A stretch of 64,000 nt of DNA from CAVSNH01 sp963729275 (GTDB lineage Bacteria > Actinomycetota > Acidimicrobiia > Acidimicrobiales > RAAP-2). The stretch lies in contig CAVSNH010000013.1 in the NCBI GenBank assembly GCA_963729275.1, positions 930,001 through 994,000 of the forward strand. The letters run 5' to 3'. The notes under the pieces were generated by a model. The model was not told the origin of the DNA and did not search any database. It saw only the letters and a program-made list of their open reading frames with translations. This document shows positions 25,868-34,096 of the stretch, piece by piece. Each line of letters opens with the position of its first letter. Position 1 is the stretch's first letter. Made by a program: the position numbers and the translations under genes.

Positions 25868-27075
25868 CCGCGACATCTGAAGTGATCCCGTCGGTGCCGG
25901 CTCCGATCCCCCTCGGTCACTCTCCCGACCGCCGGGGCTCGTGGATCCCGACCGGTGGGATGATCGCCACCCGGTTCATGGAGTTGCGGAAACGGCGTGG
26001 TCTCATGGCGGCCCTGATCTTCGTCACCATCGCCATCCCCACCGTCTTTCTCGTCATCCGCCTCCTGGCCCACGCCATTGCGCCGAAGTCCTATGGGCCG
26101 GCTGGCGGAGAGGACATCTTCAACTCGCTGGTGGCCGGCGTGATGTATGTCTTCGGCTTCATCGTGGCCGCCACCTTGGGCTGCACCGCCGGGTCTGTCG
26201 ACCTGACCGAAGGAATGTTCCGCCATCTGGTGGTGACGGGCCGTTCGCGGTTGGCCCTCTACCTGGCTCGGATACCGGCCGGCCTGGCCATCGTGGTGCC
26301 GCTGCTGGCCATCGGGTTCACCATCGTCTGTGCGGTGTGCGTGTTCGCCGCACCTACCCAGATCAGCTATCAGGGCGTCAACATTCCCGCCGGACTGTCC
26401 CAGGTCGGCCTGCAGCACTGGGCCGCGGACCACCCGAACGAGGTCGTCTGCAACTTCAACTACCACGGGAGCCCGTCAACTCCCGCTGTCGTCAACCAGG
26501 TCCTCAGCAACCCGGCGGTGTGCGGAGGGCCGGGAGGCGGGCCCGGGAGCGGGCCCGTGGTCATCAAGGGCCCGGGCGGACCCACTGTGTCCACTCCGCC
26601 GACGCCGGCGATGATCAGAGCGGCGGCAGTGCAGGTCGCCGCACAGAACTATCGGCACTACTCCAATACCTTCCTGTCCCCGTCGGTCGGGCTCATGATC
26701 CGCACCGGCCTCTGGATAGAGCTCGAGGCCGTCGTCGGTTTCATCGTCGGGCTCGGGCTCGGATCTCTGCTCGGGCAGCGGACCGTGGCCGTGGTCTTGA
26801 TGATCGTGCTCGAGATCGTCCTCACTCCCATCTTGTCGCGGGCCAACATCCCCCACTTGATCAATCTCCAGCGCTCGGTCGTCGGCCTGGCCGTAGCCCA
26901 TCTGGAACCATCAGGTCTCGGATTCGTCTTCGGAGGGGGTGGCGGGCCCGGCGGCAACCAAGGCACCTCCCTTCTCGTGCCCGAGTCGAGGACGGCGGCC
27001 GTCTGCGTCGTCATCGCCTGGCTGGTCGGCTGGACGGCCCTCGGTGCCTGGCGGATGGTGAAGCGGGACGCATGA
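25864..27075 (+). CDS. ABC transporter permease (ABC-2 type)
   Basis: A 403-residue membrane protein starting at ATG 25864 inside the ATPase stop (ATGA). After a polar 45-residue N-terminus and MELRKRRG, helices appear at ALIFVTIAIPTVFLVIRLL, NSLVAGVMYVFGFIVAATLGC, IPAGLAIVVPLLAIGFTIVC, ELEAVVGFIVGLGLGSLLG, TVAVVLMIVLEIVLTPIL and the last VCVVIAWLVGWTALGAW. A large extracytoplasmic loop (about residues 155-260) contains Gly/Pro-rich low-complexity sequence and a Cys pair. It pairs with the ATPase upstream as a putative exporter. The cargo is unknown. Confidence 0.85.
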   Translation: MTATSEVIPSVPAPIPLGHSPDRRGSWIPTGGMIATRFMELRKRRGLMAALIFVTIAIPTVFLVIRLLAHAIAPKSYGPAGGEDIFNSLVAGVMYVFGFIVAATLGCTAGSVDLTEGMFRHLVVTGRSRLALYLARIPAGLAIVVPLLAIGFTIVCAVCVFAAPTQISYQGVNIPAGLSQVGLQHWAADHPNEVVCNFNYHGSPSTPAVVNQVLSNPAVCGGPGGGPGSGPVVIKGPGGPTVSTPPTPAMIRAAAVQVAAQNYRHYSNTFLSPSVGLMIRTGLWIELEAVVGFIVGLGLGSLLGQRTVAVVLMIVLEIVLTPILSRANIPHLINLQRSVVGLAVAHLEPSGLGFVFGGGGGPGGNQGTSLLVPESRTAAVCVVIAWLVGWTALGAWRMVKRDA

Positions 27076-27189
27076 ACGCGCTCTCGGACAATCACCATCA
27101 GCACTCCCGAACATCCCAGCACTGGCGCCGTGTTTGGATGTCCACCGGCCGCAGCTCCCGATCTGACAACAGACCGGACGCCTCGCCGA

Positions 27190-28809
27190 TCAGGTCCCGA
27201 ACGCGTCCCAGACGAGCGCGGACACGCCGTTGACGGTGTCGATCCCGTACTGCTCCGACGCGTTTCCGTTCGTCAGCACCGCGATCAGGTAGTCACGGCC
27301 GCCACCGCTGACCCAGCCGGTGGTGTTGATCTGCCACCCGTTGATGACGGCGAAACCGTTCTTGAGCGCCACCGTAACTCCCGGAGGTACGCCGCCCGTC
27401 GCCCCCCAGTCCTGCGAGGGCGTGATGTTCTCCATCAGGTCGAGGACGTAGGCCCGAGACGCATCCGTGAGCAATGGGTTGGGCTCCACCAGGGTCCGGA
27501 TCATGGCCAGCCGGTCGAGTGCCGTGGTGGTCGTGGTTCCCCAGAGGCCATCGGTGGCCGGCACGGTCGAGGTCATACCCGCCTGGCGTTCGAACGCGCC
27601 GATGGCACCGGGCCCGAGGCTGGTCCACAAGGTGTCGGCCGCGCTGTCCAGGCTCTCCTCGATCATCGGAACCGCCAGGCTCTGCTCCTCGGGCGTGAGT
27701 GGGCGCCCGGCGGCCTGGGCCTGCGCCAACAGGGTGGCCAGGATGTCGACCTTCACCGTGCTCGCCGTGTTCTCGACCACTCCGGGCCGGAACTGGTAGA
27801 TGTGGCCCGTCGCGAGGTCCTCCACGGCCACGGTCACGTTGTCCGCCCGCCCGGCGACATAGGCAGCGATCGCCGCGATCATCTCCGGCCCCGGATCGAT
27901 GCCGTAGGCGATCCAGTACCCGCCTGGCCGACCGGCGATGCCGACTGCGACAGCCTGCTTCGGCGTGCCCCCGTCGGATCCCTCGAACGGGGCGTCCCCG
28001 AAAGCAAAAACCCCACCGTCGGCGGCGGCCAGCCAGTAGCCGAGCCCGTCGGGGGATGCGGCCATGCCGACCACCGGGGCGTTGAGGGACGAGCCGCCCA
28101 TCGAACCCTCGAACGGGGCATCCCCGAAGGCAAAGATCCCCCCGTCGGCGGCAACCAGCCAATAGCCCTGACCTGTGGGGGATGCGGCCATCCCGACGAC
28201 CGGTTGGTTGAGCGGACGGCCGCCCATGGAGCCGGCGAACACGGCGTCCCCGAAGGCGAAGACGCCCCCGTCGGCGGCAACCAGCCAGTAGCCGTGACCT
28301 GTGGGGGTGGCGGCCATCCCGACGACCGGTTGGTTGAGCGGACGGCCGCCCATGGAGCCGGCGAACACGGCGTCCCCGAAGGCGAAGACGCCGCCGTCGG
28401 CGGCAACCAGCCAGTAGCCGTGACCTGTTGGGGTGGCGGCCATTCCCACCACCGGAGCATTCAGGTGGATCCCGCCCGTGGATCCCTCGAAGGCAGCATC
28501 CCCGTAGGCGAAGATGCCGCCGTCCGCGGCCACCACCCAATACCCGAGTCCGTCCGGGGTGGCGGCCGCCCCCACAACAGGAGCGGCGAGACCCTGGAGG
28601 GTCGTCCCGGGCACAGCAGCGGCGGCACCGAAGGCGGTCACGGCATCGGGGCCGGGGGTACCGGACTCGACGTGTTCAGCCAGAGCAGAAGCAGGGGACG
28701 TCAGTACATCGATCGCAGTCGCGGCGCCGCCGCCGACCACCAGGACGAGCAGGCCCATGGCCGGCGCCACCGCGCGGCGCCAGCGTGGTGGGCGGGGCAA
28801 GGACTTCAC
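27190..28809 (-). CDS. Secreted serine hydrolase (class A beta-lactamase-like) with propeller-like repeats
   Basis: A protein of about 539 residues, taken to start at GTG 28809 (the frame continues to 28968). A signal/anchor helix (APAMGLLVLVVGGGAATAID) is followed by five 42-residue repeats of the type PVVGMAATPTGHGYWLVAADGG...FAFGDA, plus a degenerate sixth. The C-terminal 250 residues form a serine hydrolase of the beta-lactamase class A type: S-T-V-K near residue 348 gives the SxxK motif, SAADTLW stands where SDN is expected, and LKNGF replaces KTG. It may act on peptidoglycan or related peptides rather than on drugs. It converges on the ABC permease gene. Confidence 0.82.
   Translation of the reverse strand: MKSLPRPPRWRRAVAPAMGLLVLVVGGGAATAIDVLTSPASALAEHVESGTPGPDAVTAFGAAAAVPGTTLQGLAAPVVGAAATPDGLGYWVVAADGGIFAYGDAAFEGSTGGIHLNAPVVGMAATPTGHGYWLVAADGGVFAFGDAVFAGSMGGRPLNQPVVGMAATPTGHGYWLVAADGGVFAFGDAVFAGSMGGRPLNQPVVGMAASPTGQGYWLVAADGGIFAFGDAPFEGSMGGSSLNAPVVGMAASPDGLGYWLAAADGGVFAFGDAPFEGSDGGTPKQAVAVGIAGRPGGYWIAYGIDPGPEMIAAIAAYVAGRADNVTVAVEDLATGHIYQFRPGVVENTASTVKVDILATLLAQAQAAGRPLTPEEQSLAVPMIEESLDSAADTLWTSLGPGAIGAFERQAGMTSTVPATDGLWGTTTTTALDRLAMIRTLVEPNPLLTDASRAYVLDLMENITPSQDWGATGGVPPGVTVALKNGFAVINGWQINTTGWVSGGGRDYLIAVLTNGNASEQYGIDTVNGVSALVWDAFGT
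27955..28580 (-). repeat. 126-bp tandem repeats in the hydrolase gene
   Basis: Five full units of 42 codons encode propeller-like blades. The second and third copies (about 28198-28449) encode identical protein and are nearly identical in DNA, so they duplicated recently. The other units differ at several positions. Nearly identical tandem units can expand or contract by slippage or recombination, and can be mis-assembled. Confidence 0.85.
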
Positions 28810-29247
28810 GTCCCAAATGTACCGGCAGACCAATGACGAGTTCGGTGTCGTGTGTTCCTGGCATCCCGAGTTCACGAGAGAGCGGCTCGGGTGCCCGGGA
28901 CCCGATTTGCCGATCCGTGATCCGACAACAGTGGGAGGGCTGCAGCTGAAGCTGAGGTCAGGTGGCATGGGAGCCCTCAGCTGCCCGAGCCGAGGACCTC
29001 CCTACGGTGACGCAGCTCGCTCGGCACGCTCGGCGACATCGGGCTCAAGGCACCCATCACCGGGCTGAGCGACCCCGCCTAACTGCCGCCGAGCCGTCGT
29101 CGTTCCCCACGCCGGCCACTCCGGGTGGGCGGAGAGACTCGGCGCCGTGCTGAGTTCGGAACCAGTGTTCAAGCCAACGGCGATGCACGACATCCCACTC
29201 CACACTGGGATCAGCAGCAGGACCATGTCGCCACTAGCGTGCCCAAC
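28810..29247. other. Divergent intergenic region, 438 bp
   Basis: No gene is supported. It contains the first clear copy of the dispersed hairpin (28976-28994) and, just before it (28941-28957), a degenerate one ending AGCTGAGGTCAGG. The hydrolase and the aldo/keto reductase diverge here, so both promoters should be inside. Confidence 0.5.
28976..28994 (+). repeat. Dispersed 19-nt hairpin, copy 1
   Basis: CTCAGCTGCCCGAGCCGAG, followed by GACCTCCCTA. Lies in the divergent region between the beta-lactamase-like gene and the aldo/keto reductase. Confidence 0.75.
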
Positions 29248-30246
29248 ATGGGTTTCGCATCGCTAGGAAAGTCCGGCTTGAAGGTATCGCCCGCGTGTCT
29301 AGGCACCATGACCTTCGGCAACACCGAATGGGGCACCGACGAACCCGAATCGAGACGGATCGTCGACACCTTCATTGACGCCGGACACAACTTCATCGAT
29401 ACCGCTGATGTGTACAACGCCGGCGTGTCCGAGGAGTTCGTCGGACGGGCCATCGCCAACAAACGTGACGGGGTTGTCCTGGCCACCAAGGGATACAACA
29501 CCATGGGGGATGGGCCCAATGACCGCGGCTCATCCCGCATCCATCTGACGCGGGCGCTCGAGTCCAGTCTGCGTCGGCTCGGCACGGACTACATCGACCT
29601 CTATCAGCTGCACAACTGGGACCACGACACGCCGATCGAGGAGAGCATGGCCACTCTCGACGGCTTCGTCCGAACGGGAAAGGTCCGATATATCGGTTGC
29701 TCGAACTTCTATGGCAGTCAACTGGTCGAAGCCCAATGGGCCGCCGCTCGCCAGGGAGGGGCTCCTCTGGTCAGCCTGCAGCCCCAATATTCACTGATCT
29801 GGCGCGACATCGAGCTCGACATTCTCCCGACCGCCACCCGCCACAGCATGGGAGTCATCGTCTGGAGCCCGCTCGGAGGGGGAATGCTCACGGGTAAGTA
29901 CACCAAACGCGATCAGCTCCCCGCCGACGGTCGATTGAGCAGGGGTTCGGATATGGAAGCTGAGGGGATGAGGATGCTTACCCTCACCGACCGCAACTTT
30001 GGGATCGTCGCCGAAGTCACCAAAGTCGCTCACGACCTCCATGCCACGCCGACTGCGGTGAGTCTCGCCTGGCTTCTCAACCGACCAGGCATCACTTCGA
30101 TCATCATCGGTCCTCGGACGGTCGATCAGCTAGAAGAGAACTTGGCGGGATTCGAGCTGGCGTTGCCACGTGACTCAGCCAAAGGCTTGAGCAAGGTGTC
30201 ACGGCCCCCAGTGAGCTATCCCTGGTACATGCAACTCCAGATGTGA
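29248..30246 (+). CDS. Aldo/keto reductase
   Basis: A 332-residue TIM-barrel NADPH-dependent oxidoreductase. Catalytic residues are present: Asp and Tyr in FIDTADVYNAGVSEEFVGRAI, Lys in VLATKGYN and His in LYQLHNWD. The cofactor loop WSPLGGGMLTGKY and the C-terminal IIIGPRTVDQLEENL are typical of the YajO/AKR11-12 type group. The open frame begins at 29125, but ATG 29248 matches the family start (MGFASLGKSGLKVSPACLGTMTFG). It reduces aldehydes or ketones of unknown identity. Confidence 0.9.
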   Translation: MGFASLGKSGLKVSPACLGTMTFGNTEWGTDEPESRRIVDTFIDAGHNFIDTADVYNAGVSEEFVGRAIANKRDGVVLATKGYNTMGDGPNDRGSSRIHLTRALESSLRRLGTDYIDLYQLHNWDHDTPIEESMATLDGFVRTGKVRYIGCSNFYGSQLVEAQWAAARQGGAPLVSLQPQYSLIWRDIELDILPTATRHSMGVIVWSPLGGGMLTGKYTKRDQLPADGRLSRGSDMEAEGMRMLTLTDRNFGIVAEVTKVAHDLHATPTAVSLAWLLNRPGITSIIIGPRTVDQLEENLAGFELALPRDSAKGLSKVSRPPVSYPWYMQLQM

Positions 30247-30554
30247 GCTGCTCCGACTGAATTACCGACTCGGGCGCACGCCCTCAACGCTAAAGGCTGA
30301 GTCCAAAGTCATACTGTGACATCGAGCTGGTTGCGTTAGCTCAACGGCGCCACCGCCGCCGCCAATCAGTTCACGCGGCCCAAAGCCCGCCCTCCCTCCG
30401 CTCCATGACTGCCCTGTGGATGGTGCGATCATGTCCCTCCATTCGGGTCAGTCCTTTCGCTGGATGGCGCCTCGGCTCGAGGTATCCGATGTCCGGCAAC
30501 AGTGCCGAACTCTTCCTGGTCGACCAGGACATTGGCCTGACATATGGTCTCGGT

Positions 30555-30923
30555 GTGGAGATCTTCAAGGAGTTCGCGTTCGAGGCCGCCCACCGACTCC
30601 CCAACGTTCCACCCGGTCACAAATGCTCCCGCTTACATGGACACTCGTTTCAGGTTGCCGTGCACGTCACCGGCCCGGTCGACGACCACACCGGCTGGGT
30701 CTGCGATTTCGGCGACATCAGCTGCGCGATGGCGCCCATACTCGAGATGCTCGATCACTACTACCTGAACGAGATCGACGGTCTTGAGAACCCGACCAGC
30801 GAGGTGCTCGCCCGCTGGCTATGGGGGCGGATCAGCGTTGCGCTGCCAGGCCTCTCCCAGGTGGTCGTTCGCGAGACGTGCAATTCGGGCTGCGTCTACC
30901 GGGGTGGGGCGCAGGAGCAGTGA
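30555..30923 (+). CDS. queD: 6-carboxytetrahydropterin synthase (QueD)
   Basis: QueD converts 7,8-dihydroneopterin triphosphate to 6-carboxytetrahydropterin, the first dedicated step to 7-deazaguanines. The 122-residue protein from GTG 30555 matches the family start (VEIFKEFAFEAAHRLP) and length. The zinc site is HRL plus HGH (SRLHGHSF), and the catalytic Cys lies in GHKCSRLHGH. CDFGDIS, LDHYYLNEI and PTSEVLARWLW complete the signature, with the final Glu in VVVRETCNSG. ATG 30489 in the same frame has a better RBS (GAGG) and would add 22 residues. The stop overlaps the queC start by four bases. Confidence 0.88.
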   Translation: MEIFKEFAFEAAHRLPNVPPGHKCSRLHGHSFQVAVHVTGPVDDHTGWVCDFGDISCAMAPILEMLDHYYLNEIDGLENPTSEVLARWLWGRISVALPGLSQVVVRETCNSGCVYRGGAQEQ

Positions 30924-31582
30924 CGGCAGGGGACCCCGTCGCCGTCTTGGCTAGCGGCGGCCTCGACAGCGCCATTCTGGTCGCTCAGCTGGGGAGCCAG
31001 GGCCGGGACGTGAGGCCCATCTATGTACGCTTCGGCTTGGCGTGGGAGGACGTGGAGGTCCGCCATCTCGAGCAGTTCCTCGATTCGCTGCCGACCTCGA
31101 ACGTCAAATCGCTCATCGTGCTCGACCTACCCGTCGCTGACCTCTACGACACGCACTGGAGCATGACCGGAGAGGGTGTTCCGGACGACGACTCGCCCGA
31201 CGAAGCCGTATACCTGCCAGGCCGAAACCTGCTGCTGCTGGTGAAGTCGAGCGTATGGTGCGCGCTGAATGGAATACGGACCATTGCCCTCGGCACTCTG
31301 GCCGCCAATCCCTTTCCCGATGCCGAACCCGAGTTCTTTGCTGATTTCTCATTGTTGGCCGCTCGAGCGCTCGACTCCCCCCTCGAGGTGGTCACCCCGT
31401 TTTCCGGTCTGGCCAAGTACGAAGTCCTGGAGGCCGGGCGGGAGTTCGCTCTTGACCTCACCTTCTCGTGCATTGCTCCTCGCTCGGGGCGCCATTGTGG
31501 ATGTTGCAACAAGTGCGCCGAGCGTCGCCTCGCCTTCAATAAACTGGGCATTGCCGACTCCACCCACTACGCCACGCCGTGA
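30920..31582 (+). CDS. queC: 7-cyano-7-deazaguanine synthase (QueC)
   Basis: A 220-residue ATP pyrophosphatase that makes preQ0 from 7-carboxy-7-deazaguanine and ammonia. The PP-loop SGGLDS is at residues 12-17; GRNLLLLVKSSVWC and LGTLAANPFPDAEPEFF follow the family. The zinc-binding cysteines are all present in TFSCIAPRSGRHCGCCNKC. The GTG start lies inside the queD stop (GTGA), and its own stop overlaps the GT9 start in the same way. It lacks queE and folE neighbours in this window, so precursor supply must come from elsewhere. Divergence from standard QueC in the N-terminal half suggests a specialised version. Confidence 0.88.
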   Translation: MTAGDPVAVLASGGLDSAILVAQLGSQGRDVRPIYVRFGLAWEDVEVRHLEQFLDSLPTSNVKSLIVLDLPVADLYDTHWSMTGEGVPDDDSPDEAVYLPGRNLLLLVKSSVWCALNGIRTIALGTLAANPFPDAEPEFFADFSLLAARALDSPLEVVTPFSGLAKYEVLEAGREFALDLTFSCIAPRSGRHCGCCNKCAERRLAFNKLGIADSTHYATP

Positions 31583-32493
31583 ATAGCGTCCGGCGGCAAT
31601 TCATTGCCCCGGTCTCGTTCGGCCTCGGAGACCTGGTCGTTTCCCTCCCGGTGGTGCAAGCAGCAGCGGGCGCTGGCGCGAACTCGGGAACCGAAACCTG
31701 GCTCGTGACCCGCTCGCAAAGCCAGGTGGGCCTCGCTGAACGGGTCAGTGGTCTCGCCGGGACGGTGCCCGAAGGTGACGCGGCCATCTCGTCGCCCGAG
31801 TCGCTCATCGACCTGCGCGACCACCCGCTGCAGCGTGACTACTGGTGGGGCTCGCCGGAGTTCGAAGCGGCTTACGGTCAACTCTCGATCAACGACATCA
31901 TTGCCCGTATTGGAGCCGATCTTGGTGTGGTCGGCGACTTCTCCGCGCCCGCGCCCCTCGAATTCCGGGGCCGCCCGGATGCCGAAGGTCTCGTCCTATT
32001 GGTTGCCGATGCCGATGGCACGGCCAAGCAATGGGCAGCCGAGCGCTGGGTCGAGCTGGCGGCTGCGATCGGTCGTCGAGGGATGCCCGTCGCAGTCGTC
32101 ACCCGTGGCGAAGGCCGCCATCAGCTGGTGGATCGAGGCATCGCCGGGCTGGTTGCCGCTACCCCCGGCGACGCGGTCGACGTGCTGAGCTCATGCCGCG
32201 CCGTCGTCGGCATTGATACGGGCCTGACCCACATCGCGGCCCAGCAAGGGACCCCAACGGTCACTCTGTGTCGGACGCCCGCCGTCTACTTCCGGGACTG
32301 GGACCACACCCGGCTGGTGGCTGGATCCACATGTGATCCGACGTGCAAGCGTGATGAAAGGGACTACGCCTACAACCATCGAGTCAACATTGCCACGCTG
32401 CACCCACGCCCACGCGTGTGCCGTGCAACGGTGGATTGTCTGGACACGATTGAAGTCGGGTCGGTGACGACGGCCCTCAGTGAGCTGTGTTGA
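31579..32493 (+). CDS. GT9 (heptosyltransferase-like) glycosyltransferase
   Basis: A 304-residue GT-B enzyme of family 9. The C-terminal nucleotide-sugar domain is clear: LVADADGTAKQWAAERWVELAAAIGRRG and the hallmark VVGIDTGLTHIAAQQGTPTVTLCRTP, followed by a Cys-rich tail (CDPTCKRDERDYAYNHR). The N-terminal acceptor domain begins FIAPVSFGLGDLVVSLPVVQAA. GT9 enzymes are usually lipopolysaccharide heptosyltransferases, which is unexpected in an actinobacterium and suggests another acceptor. The start overlaps the queC stop by four bases and the stop overlaps the next start, so it is translated as part of the queD-queC operon. Confidence 0.82.
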   Translation: MNSVRRQFIAPVSFGLGDLVVSLPVVQAAAGAGANSGTETWLVTRSQSQVGLAERVSGLAGTVPEGDAAISSPESLIDLRDHPLQRDYWWGSPEFEAAYGQLSINDIIARIGADLGVVGDFSAPAPLEFRGRPDAEGLVLLVADADGTAKQWAAERWVELAAAIGRRGMPVAVVTRGEGRHQLVDRGIAGLVAATPGDAVDVLSSCRAVVGIDTGLTHIAAQQGTPTVTLCRTPAVYFRDWDHTRLVAGSTCDPTCKRDERDYAYNHRVNIATLHPRPRVCRATVDCLDTIEVGSVTTALSELC

Positions 32494-33563
32494 TGGATTC
32501 GCTCCCTATCAGTCGCGTGGCGAACTCTCAACCGGCCGGCATCGGGCGGGTCGTCTCCCTCGGCGGTGTGTGCGCCTGGAACAACCTGGGCCGCAATGTC
32601 GTCTTCGCAGACACCTCCCTGAACCCATTGGCCATCTTCGGGGACACCCTGTTCCCCGAAGACGACGAGGCATCGCAGTTCGATCTCGACGTCCACGCCA
32701 TCGTCGAGCTTTCCGACACTGGCCAGATAGCCGTGCTGAACCACCTGGGCTCAGTGCGGATCTTTGAGCCCCCAATGTCTCCCAGTCCCGAACTCCTCGT
32801 CCGACCCGACCTCAAAGAGGCTCGGCGGCTCGAGTTTCTCGACGACATCGAGAGGGTGGTCGGACTTGGAAGCCGCCTGGTGACGTCGCAGCCTCGCGGT
32901 CAGCGCCTCGGCGGTGTGCTGATTACAGAGCCCGTCGCCCTCTCACGCCGGCGGCTCGATGCCGACCCGGCTCACGAGTCCTTTGGCTTCGTCACCGCTC
33001 TGGCGGCGAGCTCGACGCCCGATGACACCGGATGGGTCGCTCTCGGGGGCGAGGGGCGTGTCCGTCGGGTCGAAGTGGAGCAAGGGCAGCCCGGCGCGAC
33101 CGAGTGGGAGGCGGAGGTCGATTTTCTCCCGGCAGTAATGGTGGAATGCGGGTCCTCGCTTTGGGTTGCGGGCAGCAGGTTGGGTGGTGCCGGACTCGAC
33201 GATTACGACTGGGAGCAACTGCGGGGAGGCGGACTCGCCCAGCTCGATCTGGCCAGCGGAGCCGTTCTGGCTTCAGGACGCTTCGGCGACGATCTGGCGT
33301 GGGGAAGTGGCGGTGTGGCTCTGGTCGTCATCGACGGCGTACCTTGCGGTGTGGGCCGTCGGGGCGAGCTCCACGCGCTGACCCCCGGTGCTCGCCAGAC
33401 TTCCCCGCTCACTCGTGAGCTGGCCCCACAGCCGCTGGGCATCGCCCACGCGGCAGCGATCGGAAGCCAACTCGTCATGGGCTTCAACCGCGGCGGGTAC
33501 CGGCTGCACACGGTGCCGATACGCACCCTGAGTCAACTGGTCCGAGGGTCTTCGGGTCCGTAG
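32493..33563 (+). CDS. Beta-propeller-like protein of unknown function
   Basis: A 356-residue protein from ATG 32493, which overlaps the GT9 stop by one base (TGATG). Repeated short strand groups with Gly-Gly and Asp turns (WVALGGEGRVRRVEVEQ, SLWVAGSRLGGAGLDDYDWEQLRGGGLAQLDLASG, GVALVVIDGVPCGVGRRGELHAL) suggest a beta-propeller, perhaps a lactonase-like fold, but no known signature is seen. No signal peptide. It is the last gene of the queD-queC-GT9 operon. Its last 31 bases overlap the convergent DUF4254 gene, so the two transcripts are antisense to each other at their 3' ends. Confidence 0.7.
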   Translation: MDSLPISRVANSQPAGIGRVVSLGGVCAWNNLGRNVVFADTSLNPLAIFGDTLFPEDDEASQFDLDVHAIVELSDTGQIAVLNHLGSVRIFEPPMSPSPELLVRPDLKEARRLEFLDDIERVVGLGSRLVTSQPRGQRLGGVLITEPVALSRRRLDADPAHESFGFVTALAASSTPDDTGWVALGGEGRVRRVEVEQGQPGATEWEAEVDFLPAVMVECGSSLWVAGSRLGGAGLDDYDWEQLRGGGLAQLDLASGAVLASGRFGDDLAWGSGGVALVVIDGVPCGVGRRGELHALTPGARQTSPLTRELAPQPLGIAHAAAIGSQLVMGFNRGGYRLHTVPIRTLSQLVRGSSGP

Positions 33564-34096
33564 AGCTTGAGGCTCTCGTGGACATGGAACCGCCGGGTTC
33601 CATGGGACAGGTCATCGAGCAACGAAGCGATCGCGCTCTCGAGCGCATCGAGTTGGCTTCGCAGGCGAGGAAGTCGTTCACTGTAGAGCTGTGCATCGCC
33701 TGCTCCCGAAGCCGCTCTGGCTTCCGTCGAGCCAAGTCGGAGCACGAGCACCGACAAGCGGTCGATTGCCACTCCCGGACTCTCGGTTACCAGCGGCGCC
33801 CCCGGCCGAAGGTCGATCGTGCACAGGATCGCGCGGTCGATGGCCTCGATGTAACCGTGACGGGCGAAGTTCAGGTGGTCAATGTCCCGTTTGGCGGCGG
33901 CAACTCGGGCGTCGTCCGAATTTTCCCTTCGAACGTCGTCCTCGCGATCCCACTGCTCGCAGTTGTTGCGGTGTAAGGCAACAATCGGATCCATGATCGC
34001 AGCCTGCGCATTCGATGGGCTCAGGCTGTCTGGCACCGGTGGATGCAGCAGTGCATCGAGGATGGACGCGGTCGAAGGGAGTCCCGACGAGGTCAT
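33533..34096 (-). CDS. DUF4254 family protein
   Basis: A 187-residue helical protein. The core IVALHRNNCEQWDREDDVRRENSDDARVAAAKRDIDHLNFARHGYIEAIDRAI is the DUF4254 signature, with conserved His, Asn, Gln, Trp and Asp positions. The rest is a helical bundle ending in RFHVHESLKLYG. The family has no published biochemical function that I can name. The start overlaps the stop of the flavoprotein gene by four bases, so the two are coupled. It is convergent with, and overlaps, the propeller gene of the queD-queC operon, which keeps all six genes physically together. Confidence 0.85.
   Translation of the reverse strand: MTSSGLPSTASILDALLHPPVPDSLSPSNAQAAIMDPIVALHRNNCEQWDREDDVRRENSDDARVAAAKRDIDHLNFARHGYIEAIDRAILCTIDLRPGAPLVTESPGVAIDRLSVLVLRLGSTEARAASGAGDAQLYSERLPRLRSQLDALESAIASLLDDLSHGTRRFHVHESLKLYGPEDPRTS

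Noticed and set aside
28198..28449. Tandem near-identical units that might look like a CRISPR array
   Set aside because: Units are contiguous 126-bp codon repeats without spacers and encode a known type of protein repeat.
27293..28540. 415-codon minus-strand frame inside the beta-lactamase-like gene
   Set aside because: Extremely Arg/Gly-rich and repetitive; it is a shifted-frame shadow of the propeller repeats.
30334..30348. tRNA-like D-arm sequence (GCGTTAGCTCAACGG)
   Set aside because: No acceptor, anticodon or T-arm pairing follows; the next bases are a CCGCC run. It is a chance match.
30920..31582. QueC-like defence gene of the Qat or CBASS type
   Set aside because: No QatA/B/D, cyclase-effector or nuclease neighbours, and the cysteine and PP-loop motifs are those of a biosynthetic QueC.
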